Positions 8,201 through 17,323 are shown, numbered from the stretch's first letter. The stretch: 57,447 bases of DNA from Klebsiella pneumoniae (GCA_945889325.1 CAMDBH010000015.1:1-57447); one strand, 5' to 3'. Notes: generated by a model not told the origin, from the letters alone. Made by a program: numbers and translations.

Positions 8201-10204
8201 ATGGCTTTTTTGCCCTTTTTCCCGCATCTGCGCACCCGCCTCACCGCGCTCGCCTGCGCCGCCGTTGCGCTGTTCGCCGCACCGGTCCACGCAAGCCAGC
8301 CGCAAATGTGGTATTTCGCTGATGATAATGACTTTCGCCGCGGCAATTTGGATGGGTTGGTGCTGCACCCGACCCTGGGACTGAGCATCGCGCCCAAAGT
8401 CGCGCGATCCGAAGTCGACGCGGAGTTTGTTCACTGTTGGGTCCGCGACGGCGGCGGAAAACTCTGGCTCGGCACGGGCTTACAGGGCAAGGTCTTTGTT
8501 TACGAAAACGGCAAGGCCCGCGAATTGGCCAAGGTCAACGCACCGATGGTCGCCTCCTTAGCGGTCGACGGCAGCGGCGGCGTTTTCGCCGGCCTGGTCG
8601 GCACTGGTGAAATCGCTCAGGTTTCGCCGGGCGGACAAGTTTCGACCCTGATCAAATTGGACGGTGTCAATCACATTTGGGCTTTGGTCAAACGCGGCAA
8701 CACGCTTTACGCCGGCACTGGACCGGGCGGCAAGGTCTTTGCTATTGATTTGGCAAGCAAAACCGCTAAGGTCTACGCGGAAACCAGCGCCGATCATGTG
8801 CTCAATCTTTTGGTCGACGGTGACGCGCTCATCGCCGGCACGTCGGACCCCGCCATGATTTTGCGCATCGATGCCGAGAAGCAAGTTCGCGCTTTGGCTG
8901 CATTTCCTGGAGTCGAAGTCCGCAGCCTCCTGCGTGTGGGCAAGGCGTTGTACGCAGTGGTCAACGGCGGCGCCACCGCCGTGCCGTTGGCGAGTTTGAA
9001 GCCGACCGCGGATCACCCTGGCACAACACCGCCGACCAAGGGGCCGACGGCGAACAAGACCGGCAAGGACGCAGCCGCCAAGGGCAAAGGCGCTGTCTGG
9101 AAGAGAAGCGACGACGGCATTGTCAGCCGCGTCTTTGTATCGCCTGAAGGCATGCTCAGCGAACTCGGGGCCTATGGCCGCAGCATCGTTGCGGGTTGCG
9201 CGCGCGGCGGCCGCGTGGTCATCGGCGACGATTTCGGCGATGTGCAAAGCTTGTTTGATCTCAAGGAAGAAGAAGTCCTCGGTATTGAAATGGGCAGCAA
9301 GGGACCACAGACCCTTTTCACCGGCAAATCCGCGGCGATCTACACGGTGGGTGTCGGCGAAGGCGGCGCGACGTTTACCAGCGACGTCTTGGCGGAAACG
9401 GGCACGGCGATCTGGGGCAAGGTCGAGGCCATCGGCGAGGGCGGTTTAGAAGCCGAGACGCGATCTGGCTTTTCAGAAGTCGCCAACGACACTTGGAGCC
9501 CGTGGGTCGGCCTGCGCAACGGCGCGAGTCAAAGCCCGCCGGCCAATTTTTTGCAGGTGCGGGTAAAACTCACGCAAGCCAACAGTCGATTGACAGAACT
9601 GAAGATTTTTCGGCAAGTTGCCAACCGCGCGCCGATGATCACCAAGATCGACGCCAACGTGAACAAGAAGACCGGCATCGTCAATGTCGCGTGGACTGCG
9701 GAAGATGCCGACGGCGATACGCTGGGTTACATCGTGCAGTATCGGCAGCGCGGCACCAAACAGTGGCTGGTTTTGCACGATCGGTTGTTTGATAAGAAAA
9801 GCATCGATCTGACGCCGAGCGATATGCCCGATGGCTGGTATGAAATTCGCGTCGAAGTGACTGATTTACCTGCCAATGGTCCCAAGGCGGCCAAGGCGAC
9901 AGCGCGGATTTCAAAACCGCTCCTCATCGATCGCGGCCGCCCCGACGTAACCGCCGAAGTAAAAGGTCGCGCCCTAACTGGGCTTGCCAGCGATGCAATT
10001 TCACGGATCGTCAAGGTTGAAGTTTCTGTCGATGGTGAACCAACGGTGCTGGCAGCGGCCAAAGACGGCGTGTTTGATCAAACGTCCGAGGCTTTTGAAC
10101 TCGATCTGCCCGCGTCTGCGGTGACTGGACCGCACACGCTTTTGCTCACCGTCACGGACGAGGCGGGCAATACCAGCGCTTTGCGGGTAACGATTGGGCA
10201 GTAA
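8201..10204 (+). CDS. Exported beta-propeller-like protein with Fn3-like C-terminus
   Basis: A 667-residue exported protein. The signal peptide ends APVHA, with cleavage near residue 31. Residues about 40-310 contain repeated blade-like units (WLGTGLQGKVFVYENG, YAGTGPGGKVFAIDL, AGTSDPAMILRID), typical of beta-propellers. A Gly/Lys/Thr-rich linker follows, then more blade-like sequence. Residues about 480-600 resemble a fibronectin type III module (VNVAWTAEDADGDTLGYIVQYR), and the last 80 an Ig-like beta domain. No catalytic motif is seen; a periplasmic or surface binding role is a guess. Start at ATG 8201 with AGGA 6 bp upstream rather than the ATG pair at 8162/8165, which overlaps the previous stop. 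Confidence 0.75.
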   Translation: MAFLPFFPHLRTRLTALACAAVALFAAPVHASQPQMWYFADDNDFRRGNLDGLVLHPTLGLSIAPKVARSEVDAEFVHCWVRDGGGKLWLGTGLQGKVFVYENGKARELAKVNAPMVASLAVDGSGGVFAGLVGTGEIAQVSPGGQVSTLIKLDGVNHIWALVKRGNTLYAGTGPGGKVFAIDLASKTAKVYAETSADHVLNLLVDGDALIAGTSDPAMILRIDAEKQVRALAAFPGVEVRSLLRVGKALYAVVNGGATAVPLASLKPTADHPGTTPPTKGPTANKTGKDAAAKGKGAVWKRSDDGIVSRVFVSPEGMLSELGAYGRSIVAGCARGGRVVIGDDFGDVQSLFDLKEEEVLGIEMGSKGPQTLFTGKSAAIYTVGVGEGGATFTSDVLAETGTAIWGKVEAIGEGGLEAETRSGFSEVANDTWSPWVGLRNGASQSPPANFLQVRVKLTQANSRLTELKIFRQVANRAPMITKIDANVNKKTGIVNVAWTAEDADGDTLGYIVQYRQRGTKQWLVLHDRLFDKKSIDLTPSDMPDGWYEIRVEVTDLPANGPKAAKATARISKPLLIDRGRPDVTAEVKGRALTGLASDAISRIVKVEVSVDGEPTVLAAAKDGVFDQTSEAFELDLPASAVTGPHTLLLTVTDEAGNTSALRVTIGQ

Positions 10205-10217
10205 GAGCCTAATTTTC

Positions 10218-11132
10218 ATGAATGATTGCAGGCTGGCCCTTGTCGCGGTGCTGTTCTGCTTCGGCTGCGCCGAGGCCGCGGTCGACAACGCCGATGGCGG
10301 CGGCGCGGACGCACTGTCCGAAAGCAGCGGCGCGCAAATATGCAACGGTAGCGCCGCGTTGTGCGACAAGCGCTTTGACCAAGTCGTGTTTCCTACCGCC
10401 CACAACGCCATGAGCAACGCCGACGAAGGCTGGGCTTTGCCCAACCAGCGGCACGGCTTGATCCGGCAACTGGATGACGGCGTTCGCGGTTTCTTGATCG
10501 ACGTGCACCCTTACGATGGCGATGACAACAGGTTGAAAGGCAAGCCTATGCTTTGTCATCAATTTTGCGCGCTCGGCAGCCGCGATCTGACGGAAGCTTG
10601 GACCGCCATGCGGGTTTGGCTGGACGCGCACCCGAACGTTGTTATCGCGTTTGTAATTGAGGATTACGTCGAAGAAGCCCTGATGACTCAAGCGCTTACC
10701 GATAGCGGCCTGCTGAAGTTGACGCACCATCAGGCACAGGATCAGGCGTGGCCGACGTTGCGCGAAATGATTGCCAAAAATGAACGGGTGTTTGTGATGG
10801 TCGAGTCGGGTGGCGGTAAGTCCTTGTGGCGCCATGGTTATCAGGACTACGCCTGGGATACCAATTATGCCAACGAGAAGCCGTCAGATTTTTCATGCAA
10901 GTTGCTGCGCGGCAAAGCCACCAATAAACTGTTCCTGCTCAATCACTTTCTGACCAAGGGCGTTAGCGCCCATGATCAACTCGCGCAACAAGTGAACCAA
11001 AATCCGCTGCTGCAAGTTCGTTTGAAACAATGTCAGAAGGAAGCGAATCAACTACCGAATTTTGTTGCGCTGGATTATTATGACATCGGCGATTTGTTCG
11101 TGGCGGTGCAAAATAGGAACGCAAATTTGTAG
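10218..11132 (+). CDS. PI-PLC X-domain-like phosphodiesterase lipoprotein
   Basis: A 304-residue exported protein resembling bacterial phosphatidylinositol-specific phospholipase C. Visible motifs are FPTAHNAMS with catalytic-type H62, GVRGFLIDVH with R90 and D95, and MLCHQFC near residue 115 for the second His. In this superfamily the two His residues perform general acid/base attack on the phosphodiester. The N-terminus has a hydrophobic stretch ending in Cys (C17), so it is probably a lipoprotein, although the lipobox (CFGC) is not ideal. An acidic, Gly/Ala-rich spacer follows. It starts 13 bp after the propeller gene, probably in the same operon. Substrate unknown. Confidence 0.75.
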   Translation: MNDCRLALVAVLFCFGCAEAAVDNADGGGADALSESSGAQICNGSAALCDKRFDQVVFPTAHNAMSNADEGWALPNQRHGLIRQLDDGVRGFLIDVHPYDGDDNRLKGKPMLCHQFCALGSRDLTEAWTAMRVWLDAHPNVVIAFVIEDYVEEALMTQALTDSGLLKLTHHQAQDQAWPTLREMIAKNERVFVMVESGGGKSLWRHGYQDYAWDTNYANEKPSDFSCKLLRGKATNKLFLLNHFLTKGVSAHDQLAQQVNQNPLLQVRLKQCQKEANQLPNFVALDYYDIGDLFVAVQNRNANL

Positions 11133-11170
11133 AGCAGGCACGGCGCTGCTAACCGGTAAACGAGGAAATC

Positions 11171-12178
11171 GTGAAAAAATTTATGATTATATGGCTTTGC
11201 GCGTCCGCGGTCACCGCATGCGGCAAGAAATCCGCACCGCCTCAAGCAACCGTTGCGGCCAAACCCACTGTTGAAGCGCCGGCGGCGCTACCCGTTGCGG
11301 CATCCGCGACCGCATTGCCGTTGGCCGTTTCTCCCGCCGAGGCAGCGACATCAACGGTCGACGAAGCGGCACATTTTTCGATCATGCTCACGATGCTCGA
11401 TGGTGCGCACAGGGAAATTCCGCAACCTTTATCAGGCATTCCGACCTACATTCGCCTTACACCCCTCAATGGCAAGGGCCAAGCGATCGCCGCGTTGGAT
11501 CCAGTGATGGATGCCGAAATCGTGATGATCGCGGTGTCTGCGGATCTCGGCTGGTGTGAGGTGCAGCGCGCCGTGAAGCGCAATGATCCTACGCATCTAC
11601 GCCATGAGTTTAAGGTGACCTTTCCAAAGCCGGGCAGCCACGTGGTCTACGCGTTGTTTGCGCCGCGCGGCAAACCCATCGTGAAAATGCCCATCTTTTT
11701 AAGGGTTCCTGGCGATGCGCCGCCGGGAGTCGAATTGACCGAAGACCAGTTACGGCACACGGCGGACGGACTTTCGGTGGCCTTGATCGTCGTGCCGGCT
11801 CCGCCGCAGACGGACGCCAAAATTCGCGTAACAAGCCACTGGACCCGAAAAGATAAGCGGATTCAGATGTTTACACAGACAACCACCGGACAAGGCGTCT
11901 GGTACGTCGCCATTGATACTGGGCTGGCCGAAATTGAAGTAGCAGCGGTACCTAGAAAAAATGCCGATTTAGCGGCGCAATACGGCAACTCGCCCGTCGA
12001 CGAGGGTCTGCTCGAAGACGCAGGGGCAGCCGAATTCACGTTGCCGCACAAAGGCCGGTACCGGATTTTGGCCGTCGCGCAGGAAAACGCCAAAGCTGCG
12101 CCCGTAACGATGCCGCTGGCGTTGTACGTGCGCGATCCACCGATCGGTGGCGATGTGCCCAAGGCGCAACAGGAATAG
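11171..12178 (+). CDS. Lipoprotein of unknown function
   Basis: A 335-residue protein with a clean lipoprotein signal (SAVTAC, lipidated C17) followed by an Ala/Pro/Thr-rich low-complexity spacer to about residue 65. The remainder alternates beta strands (FSIMLTMLDGAHREIPQ, PTYIRLTPLNGKG, GSHVVYALFAPRGKPI), suggesting one or two Ig-like or cupredoxin-like beta-sandwich domains, but no metal ligand set is clear. I do not recognise the family. GTG start with GAGG 8-9 bp upstream. It lies 38 bp after the PI-PLC-like gene and 5 bp before the M28 peptidase, so it is probably part of the same transcript. Confidence 0.7.
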   Translation: MKKFMIIWLCASAVTACGKKSAPPQATVAAKPTVEAPAALPVAASATALPLAVSPAEAATSTVDEAAHFSIMLTMLDGAHREIPQPLSGIPTYIRLTPLNGKGQAIAALDPVMDAEIVMIAVSADLGWCEVQRAVKRNDPTHLRHEFKVTFPKPGSHVVYALFAPRGKPIVKMPIFLRVPGDAPPGVELTEDQLRHTADGLSVALIVVPAPPQTDAKIRVTSHWTRKDKRIQMFTQTTTGQGVWYVAIDTGLAEIEVAAVPRKNADLAAQYGNSPVDEGLLEDAGAAEFTLPHKGRYRILAVAQENAKAAPVTMPLALYVRDPPIGGDVPKAQQE

Positions 12179-12183
12179 TCACC

Positions 12184-13599
12184 ATGTCAGCTTTGCGCTT
12201 GCCGCCTTGCGCGGCCATATTGCTGCTGGCGCAGACTGTGGCTGCCGCTGAGCCCAGCCCGTTTGCGCCGTATCGGGCCATCGCCGATCGGATAATCGCA
12301 GCTTCAAAAGCCGACTCCGGTGCATACGACAAATTGGTCGCGCTTTGCGACGACATTGGCCATAGGTTAAGCGGTTCTGCACAGTTGTCTCAGGCAATCG
12401 ACTGGAGCCAAGCTGTGATGAAGGCCGATGGTTTGCACAACGTGCGCGCAGAGGCCGTTCAGGTGCCCAAGTGGGTTCGCGGCGAAGAGTCATTGGAATT
12501 GCTGCAGCCTCGCGAACTTAAGTTGTCCATGCTCGGTTTGGGCAACTCAGTCGGAACGCCAGCGCAAGGCATAACGGCCGAAGTCGTCGTGGTCAAAGAC
12601 GAAGCCGAGCTTGCGGCGCTTGGTGAGCAAGTTCGCGGCAAAATTGTGCTTTTCAACAACCGCATGGCCAAATGGACCGAAGAAAAAGGCTCGCAATATG
12701 GCCACGCTGTGCGTTTTCGCGGCGGCGGAGCTGATCTGGCGGCCAAACAAGGCGCGGTTGCGGTACTGGTGCGCTCGGTCACGGCGCGCAGCCTGAGTTC
12801 GCCGCATACGGGTGCGCTTCACTATTCTGGGCCGGTCAAATTGCCCGCGGCGGCAATCACGGTCGAACACGCTGAAATGTTGAGCCGTTTCAGTGCGCGC
12901 GGCATCAAAATTCAGGTGAAGCTCGCGATGCAGGCGCACATGGATGGCTTGGCGCCTTCGGCCAATGTCATCGGTGAACTGCGCGGCCGCGAGAAACCGG
13001 ACGAAATTGTCATCGTCAGCGGCCACTTGGATAGTTGGGATGTCGGCCAAGGTGCGCACGACGATGGCGCGGGCGTGGTTTGCGCCATGCAAGCATTGGC
13101 GATGCTGCAGAAGATGGGGCTGCAACCGCGCAGGACGATTCGCGTCGTTCTTTGGACCAACGAGGAAAACGGCCTGGCGGGCGCCAAGCAATATGTGGTG
13201 GACCACAGGGCGGAAATGGCTAAACATGTCGCGGCCATCGAAGCGGATGCGGGCGCTTTTCGCCCCACCGGCATGGGTATCGCCATGAAAGAAAAAGAGC
13301 GCGAGCAACGGGCCGAGAAACAGTTGAGCCAACTGGTTCAATTGTGGAATATTTTTGGCAAACAAACCGTCGTGCGCGACGCGGCGGGTGCTGACGTCGG
13401 CCAGATGCAGCCGTTTGGCGTGCCGACGATGGAATTGCTGGTGCACAACACCAAATACTTTGACTATCACCACACCCAAGCCGACACCGTCGACAAGGTC
13501 AAACCCGCGGATTTGCAGGCGGACACCGCGGCGCTAGCGATCGCGGCGTACGTGTTGGCTGAAATGCCGGGCCGCCTAGACGACATGCCCAGCAAGTAG
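12184..13599 (+). CDS. M28-family zinc carboxypeptidase (carboxypeptidase Q-like)
   Basis: A 471-residue exported metallopeptidase. A signal peptide (residues 1-22, ending TVAAA) is followed by a prodomain-like region, a PA-type insert (about 125-245) and the M28 catalytic core. The two-zinc ligands are all present: H281 (SGHLDSWD), D293 (GAHDDGAG), E327/E328 with the catalytic Glu (TNEENGLAGA), D355 (EADAG) and H430 (YHHTQADT). The order and spacing resemble carboxypeptidase Q (PGCP), which removes residues from small peptides. A periplasmic peptide-scavenging role is inferred. It closes a run of exported genes that began at 6333; a hairpin follows 35 bp downstream. Confidence 0.88.
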   Translation: MSALRLPPCAAILLLAQTVAAAEPSPFAPYRAIADRIIAASKADSGAYDKLVALCDDIGHRLSGSAQLSQAIDWSQAVMKADGLHNVRAEAVQVPKWVRGEESLELLQPRELKLSMLGLGNSVGTPAQGITAEVVVVKDEAELAALGEQVRGKIVLFNNRMAKWTEEKGSQYGHAVRFRGGGADLAAKQGAVAVLVRSVTARSLSSPHTGALHYSGPVKLPAAAITVEHAEMLSRFSARGIKIQVKLAMQAHMDGLAPSANVIGELRGREKPDEIVIVSGHLDSWDVGQGAHDDGAGVVCAMQALAMLQKMGLQPRRTIRVVLWTNEENGLAGAKQYVVDHRAEMAKHVAAIEADAGAFRPTGMGIAMKEKEREQRAEKQLSQLVQLWNIFGKQTVVRDAAGADVGQMQPFGVPTMELLVHNTKYFDYHHTQADTVDKVKPADLQADTAALAIAAYVLAEMPGRLDDMPSK

Positions 13600-13627
13600 C
13601 GGCGCGCTCCCAAATATTCAACAGCCC

Positions 13628-13672
13628 AAAAACACCGAAGGCGGCGGCATCCTGCGATGCAACCGCCTTCGG
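13628..13672 (-). terminator. Intrinsic terminator between convergent genes
   Basis: A perfect 10-bp stem, CCGAAGGCGG (13635-13644) / CCGCCTTCGG (13663-13672). Read on the minus strand it is followed by TGTTTTTGGG, a five-T tract, so it should end the minus-strand thioredoxin-like gene. It may also attenuate plus-strand transcription from the M28 gene, though there is no T tract on that side. Confidence 0.75.
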
Positions 13673-13691
13673 CGAACTGATTGCGGAACTA

Positions 13692-14942
13692 CTAGTCGAC
13701 TTGCTTACAGCCGTCTTTGCCGCCCGTCGTGCAAATCACGTTGGTTTTGCCGTCTTTGGGGGCGTTGAGCATTTGCAGTACCCATGACTCAAACACACTG
13801 GTGTAAATCGTGCCGGCGCCTTCGAAATAGCCCATGAGGCGGCCGTCATAGTCATAGGCATAGCCATCGCCCTTGTTGCCTTTGACTTTTTTGCCGTTGG
13901 AAAGCACTGCCGTGTGCAGATCCCACGCACCTTTGAAGGTCGGGAACGTGCTCTTGTCCGCCAAAACGCCCGGAATATTTGACGGTTCCGCAATCGCCAG
14001 CAAGGCGTAGTCCTTGCGACCGGCCTTGATCAATTCTTGGTTGACCTTTTCCATGCTCTCCGCTTCCGCCAAGCACGATGCGCACCAACCGGCCCCCATC
14101 AGCAGCACAATGCGCTTGCCCTTGAACGTGTCCAAACCGTAGGTCGAGCCGCCGCCCGATTCTTTTTCAACTTTCTGAATGTCCGGCATCGTCCAGGACG
14201 GGAACTCGTGGAACGTCTTGGCGCACTCGATGGTCGCATTGCCGGTGCTGGTCGCGTCGCCCTTGAAGGACAATTTGGACAAATCGGCGTTGAATTGGCG
14301 ACCTTTGAATTTGAACGTTACCGGACCGGATGGGGTCAGAAACAGACCTGGCACAACAGCGCTGGCCTGCGCCGCATACGGCTGGCCGATGCCGCCCAGC
14401 GCGAGGGTCACGTCGTCGCCACCGGCGTTTTCATACACAACTTCGCCCTTGACCGGTTCGGTGACCCAACCCGGGCAATCGACGGCCGTGTTGGTCGCTG
14501 GGTCGAGGGTGCGCGCCGAAAAGCGTGCTTTGTCCAGAACCAAGCCCTGACCGGCAAAGCCCGCTTTGAACGTCAGGTCCAGTTTGCACGCCCCGACCGT
14601 TGACGGAGGAACGCTGTTGATTTGGGTCGGAATGGTAGCAATAATATGAACATCCGGCACGCACGTCGGTTTGGCGTCCGTCGAAATTTTGTGTTGCAGC
14701 GCGATCGAAACCGTGCCAGCGCTGTAATCCAGCACGATTAGCTTGCTGTCGAGCGTGGTTTCAAAGGTACCGACGGCTTTGACGCCGACAACCGCAGCCG
14801 CTCCTTGATTGGCGGTTCCGGCGGCGCCTGTGCCCGCGACACATCCGCCAGCTACCGCGCAAGCGACCGCGGCGAGTGAAACGATTGCGCCCCTTTTGGC
14901 GCGTGTGAATCCTGGTGCCGAGATCAATTTTGGCGATAACAT
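13692..14942 (-). CDS. Lipoprotein with C-terminal thioredoxin-like (WCASC) domain
   Basis: A 416-residue exported protein. The signal ends in the lipobox VAGGC (C34). Residues 35-260 form a beta-rich domain with several Cys residues that I do not recognise. Residues 265-416 look like a TlpA/redoxin-type thioredoxin fold (TFKGKRIVLLMGAGWCASC, active-site C287 and C290). A role in extracytoplasmic thiol-disulfide exchange is inferred. Start at ATG 14942 with a strong GGAGG 5 bp upstream; upstream in-frame codons are not needed. It lies 183 bp downstream of a second exported thioredoxin-domain protein on the same strand, but has its own promoter-like sequence (15034-15062) and a terminator after it. 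Confidence 0.85.
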   Translation of the reverse strand: MLSPKLISAPGFTRAKRGAIVSLAAVACAVAGGCVAGTGAAGTANQGAAAVVGVKAVGTFETTLDSKLIVLDYSAGTVSIALQHKISTDAKPTCVPDVHIIATIPTQINSVPPSTVGACKLDLTFKAGFAGQGLVLDKARFSARTLDPATNTAVDCPGWVTEPVKGEVVYENAGGDDVTLALGGIGQPYAAQASAVVPGLFLTPSGPVTFKFKGRQFNADLSKLSFKGDATSTGNATIECAKTFHEFPSWTMPDIQKVEKESGGGSTYGLDTFKGKRIVLLMGAGWCASCLAEAESMEKVNQELIKAGRKDYALLAIAEPSNIPGVLADKSTFPTFKGAWDLHTAVLSNGKKVKGNKGDGYAYDYDGRLMGYFEGAGTIYTSVFESWVLQMLNAPKDGKTNVICTTGGKDGCKQVD

Positions 14943-15033
14943 GGTTCCTCCGTTGGCAAATTCAGCAATATTGGAGAGCAATGAGCAAACACTCGTCCCA
15001 ATGGCCGACGGAGACGAAGATCTCCACAGCTAT

Positions 15034-15062
15034 AAGATAACGCCGCTCTGGTCAGGCTGCAA
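15034..15062 (-). promoter_or_regulatory. Sigma70-like promoter for the WCASC lipoprotein
   Basis: On the minus strand, a TTGCAG -35-like hexamer (15062-15057), a 17-bp spacer and a TATCTT -10-like hexamer (15039-15034) lie about 90 bp upstream of ATG 14942. The spacing is ideal; each hexamer has mismatches to consensus. Confidence 0.5.
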
Positions 15063-15125
15063 GGACAAAATGTCGCGGTTGGGCAGATAAACGCGATAGT
15101 GCGCACCTTAACGAAAATGTTACAT

Positions 15126-16514
15126 TCAGGGCTGCGGAGGCGGCCTCGCTAGATACTTGCGATATTGCAACGTATCTGGCCCAACCAGCCGAATGACCAG
15201 TTGCTTGTCCGGTGAAAAAATATCCAGTACCGGAATCCCCGGGCAGCCGGGCAGAAAGCGATCCATTTCAGGTTGCAGCCATTCCGTCGCGTCGACGCGC
15301 TGGATCACAACGTCTGGCCGATCCTTCAGGTATTCATCCAGTTCCGCGCCAAGCTTCTTGCATGGCTCACACCAAGTGGCCCAGTAGTCAATCACCGTGG
15401 TCTTGCCGGCAACGACTAACTTTTCCATTTCAGGGGTTTGCGCCGCAGCGCCGACGGTGAACACCGGCGCCGTCGGACGACCACTGCTGAGCACCTGACC
15501 GTACTGAACGCCGAGAAAAAACCCTGTGTTCATAACGCCTTGCAAGCCGACAACGTTGCGAAACAGCGGTTGCCGCACCGACGCGGTGAGCGAGAGCGAT
15601 GGGTTTACCTCAAAGCGCAAAGAGGGCGACAAATCGACCCAGAGGCCGCCGCCGTTGAGGAATTCCGATCGGGGCTTGTCGCCCAAGACTTCGCTGGCCA
15701 GCTGCCGCCGTTGTACGTCGACCATGAGCGCGGCGCTGAGCAATTTTGGCACAACGCGATAAGTAAATCCCATAGAAATACGCTGCTCTGCGCCCCAGAT
15801 GAATTGATTGCTCGCTTCGCCGATCGGAAAGCGCGTCCACAGCCCGCCATAATAGCCGAGATCATCGGTTATGCGGCCGAATGACTCGAGATCTCCGAGC
15901 AACCAAAAGACGCCCCGGCCAAGGGAACTATACGTGGTATCCACAGCTTGGATTGCTGTTCCGGCCGCACCGGTGACGACCACCGGTTTGCCGACATAGT
16001 GCCCTGTCGGCAGAACCGCACCCACGCTGAACACGACGCGCGGTGTGCGGGCGCCGCCGATGCTCAACAAGCTCGTCAAATCTTGGCGCAAGCGCAATTC
16101 AAGATCGCCGCGGCTCAGATCTGTGTGTTCGCCGCCGACCGCGCTGATGCTGTAAATTCTTGCGGTTGGAAAAACCATGCTGACGCCGCGCCCACCGGGC
16201 AGGTCTAAACCTGCGATGAGCGTAAGCAATTGTATATTCAACTTAAACGCGAGAGCCTCGGAGTAGGGTACCAGTTGGTCCAAACTGTAGGTTTTGTCAC
16301 CTGTGACGTAGCCATAGGTCAACCCCGCGCGCAAGCGAATCAATTCGGCCGCGCCGCCCACATCCAATTGCCTTGAGATATCCGTGTCTCCCACCGGGAG
16401 AGCAGGGTTACCTCAAGTCGCACATTGCGCCGAGGCCACTTGCGGCAACAGGAGCACAACTGCGCAAAGCGCAAGCACAATTTGCAATCCCAAAGTCTGG
16501 CGCATCGTTGGCAT
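15126..16514 (-). CDS. Candidate selenoprotein: exported beta-barrel/thioredoxin fusion with CxxU
   Basis: Read through one in-frame TGA (16415-16413), this is a 462-residue protein. It starts at an ATG with GAGG placed 6-7 bp upstream, has a Sec signal peptide ending VASA (residue 29), then mature QCAT-U34-GNP. Residue 34 is the second position of a would-be CxxC. The middle (about 50-350) has alternating aromatic-rich strands typical of an outer-membrane barrel. The C-terminus is thioredoxin-like, with WATWCEPCKK (C382, C385). A GTG after the TGA (16394) could start a shorter protein, but it lacks a well-placed RBS and would lose the signal peptide. A hairpin follows the TGA (separate entry). 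Alternatives: nonsense mutation or sequencing error. The open frame is certain, export likely, Sec decoding probable but unproved. Confidence 0.75.
16382..16407 (-). promoter_or_regulatory. Candidate bacterial SECIS hairpin
   Basis: On the minus strand, 17 nt separate the TGA (ends 16413) from a GGU triloop (16395-16393) closed by a perfect 6-bp stem, UCUCCC (16401-16396) / GGGAGA (16392-16387). Below a bulged C (16402) the stem continues with G16403-C16386 and U16404-A16385, then, past a C-C mismatch, with two more G-C pairs (16406-16383, 16407-16382). Bacterial SECIS elements lie in the coding region just after UGA, with a small apical loop carrying a G in its first two positions; in E. coli fdhF the loop GGU begins about 18 nt after the UGA. 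The match in layout is close. SelB binding is inferred. Confidence 0.6.
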
Positions 16515-16684
16515 AGGCTACCTCGCAGCTTTGAGCGGCCGCCGCAGCATCGTTGCACATTTGGGCGACGGGTTTCAATCGATGATTGGCGCGCATCACT
16601 TTTTGGCGGCGGTTGAATCTTCTTTCGACTTCGCGCGTCAAACGCTGGGGGGGCGCGGCGCAATTGCGCGCTAGATGGCCGAAA

Positions 16685-17323
16685 ATGCTAGTTTTGTTAT
16701 TAACTTTTCTCGGCTTCGGTTCAACGATTCCCACGCCGGATCTCGGTTTGGGGCCCGCCTACGCGTTGGACGATCTCGAGCGCCAAGTCGACCCGAAATC
16801 GGGCGTAAAGTGCCCGAAGGTCGAACTCACGCAATACCGAGGTGACACAGTCAGATATGCAACATCTGTACGTGTTTATGTTGGATTTCGTCAACGATTA
16901 GATCGCTTTGAGCAAGTGGTTCGCGACGTTGCACTGGAAACGTATGGCCGTGCGCCACAACGTATTGAACATTTGGGCACTTTTAATTGCCGGAAAATGC
17001 GCACATGGGATAATTACCTAAGTGAACATGGACTTGGAAACGCTATCGATGTGTCTGGCTTTACGTTTGCGCCGCTAAGCCGCAAATTAACTAAGCAATC
17101 AAGCCTTCCTCGGCCACTGCAGCGCAGGTTCACGGTCAAAATCGCCCCCCATTGGAGCGCGCAGGACGCGATCGGCGCGATTCACCAGCAATTTCTGCAC
17201 ACGCTCGCGACACGGCTGGCGGCGCGCGACGACATTTTCCGTGTTATGCTCGGCCCATCGCACGCAGGCCACAAGAATCATTTGCATTTAGATGTTTCAC
17301 CGTGGCGAATCGTCGATCTGTAG
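16685..17323 (+). CDS. Extensin-like / M15-type exported protein
   Basis: A 212-residue protein with an N-terminal hydrophobic signal (MLVLLLTFLGFG) and an extensin-like C-terminal domain related to M15/VanY D,D-carboxypeptidases. Visible motifs are GTFNCRKM (98-105), the metal-binding block HGLGNAID with H115 and D122, and a terminal NHLHLD with H199 or H201. These match the His/Asp/His zinc set of the family, so a murein-modifying hydrolase is likely, though activity is not proven. Start chosen at ATG 16685 because it gives a signal peptide; the RBS is weak and the frame is open upstream. It is divergent from the candidate selenoprotein gene; the 170-bp gap holds a GCGCAATTGCGC palindrome at 16662-16673. 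Confidence 0.8.
   Translation: MLVLLLTFLGFGSTIPTPDLGLGPAYALDDLERQVDPKSGVKCPKVELTQYRGDTVRYATSVRVYVGFRQRLDRFEQVVRDVALETYGRAPQRIEHLGTFNCRKMRTWDNYLSEHGLGNAIDVSGFTFAPLSRKLTKQSSLPRPLQRRFTVKIAPHWSAQDAIGAIHQQFLHTLATRLAARDDIFRVMLGPSHAGHKNHLHLDVSPWRIVDL

Noticed and set aside
12547..13479. Long minus-strand open frame (310 codons) opposite the M28 peptidase
   Set aside because: The peptidase has all its zinc ligands in the plus frame; the antisense frame has no recognisable features.
16394..16394. GTG at 16394 as the true start of the barrel-thioredoxin gene
   Set aside because: No well-placed RBS, and it would remove a perfect in-frame signal peptide that has its own RBS and ATG upstream of the TGA. 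It remains the default reading if the TGA is not decoded.
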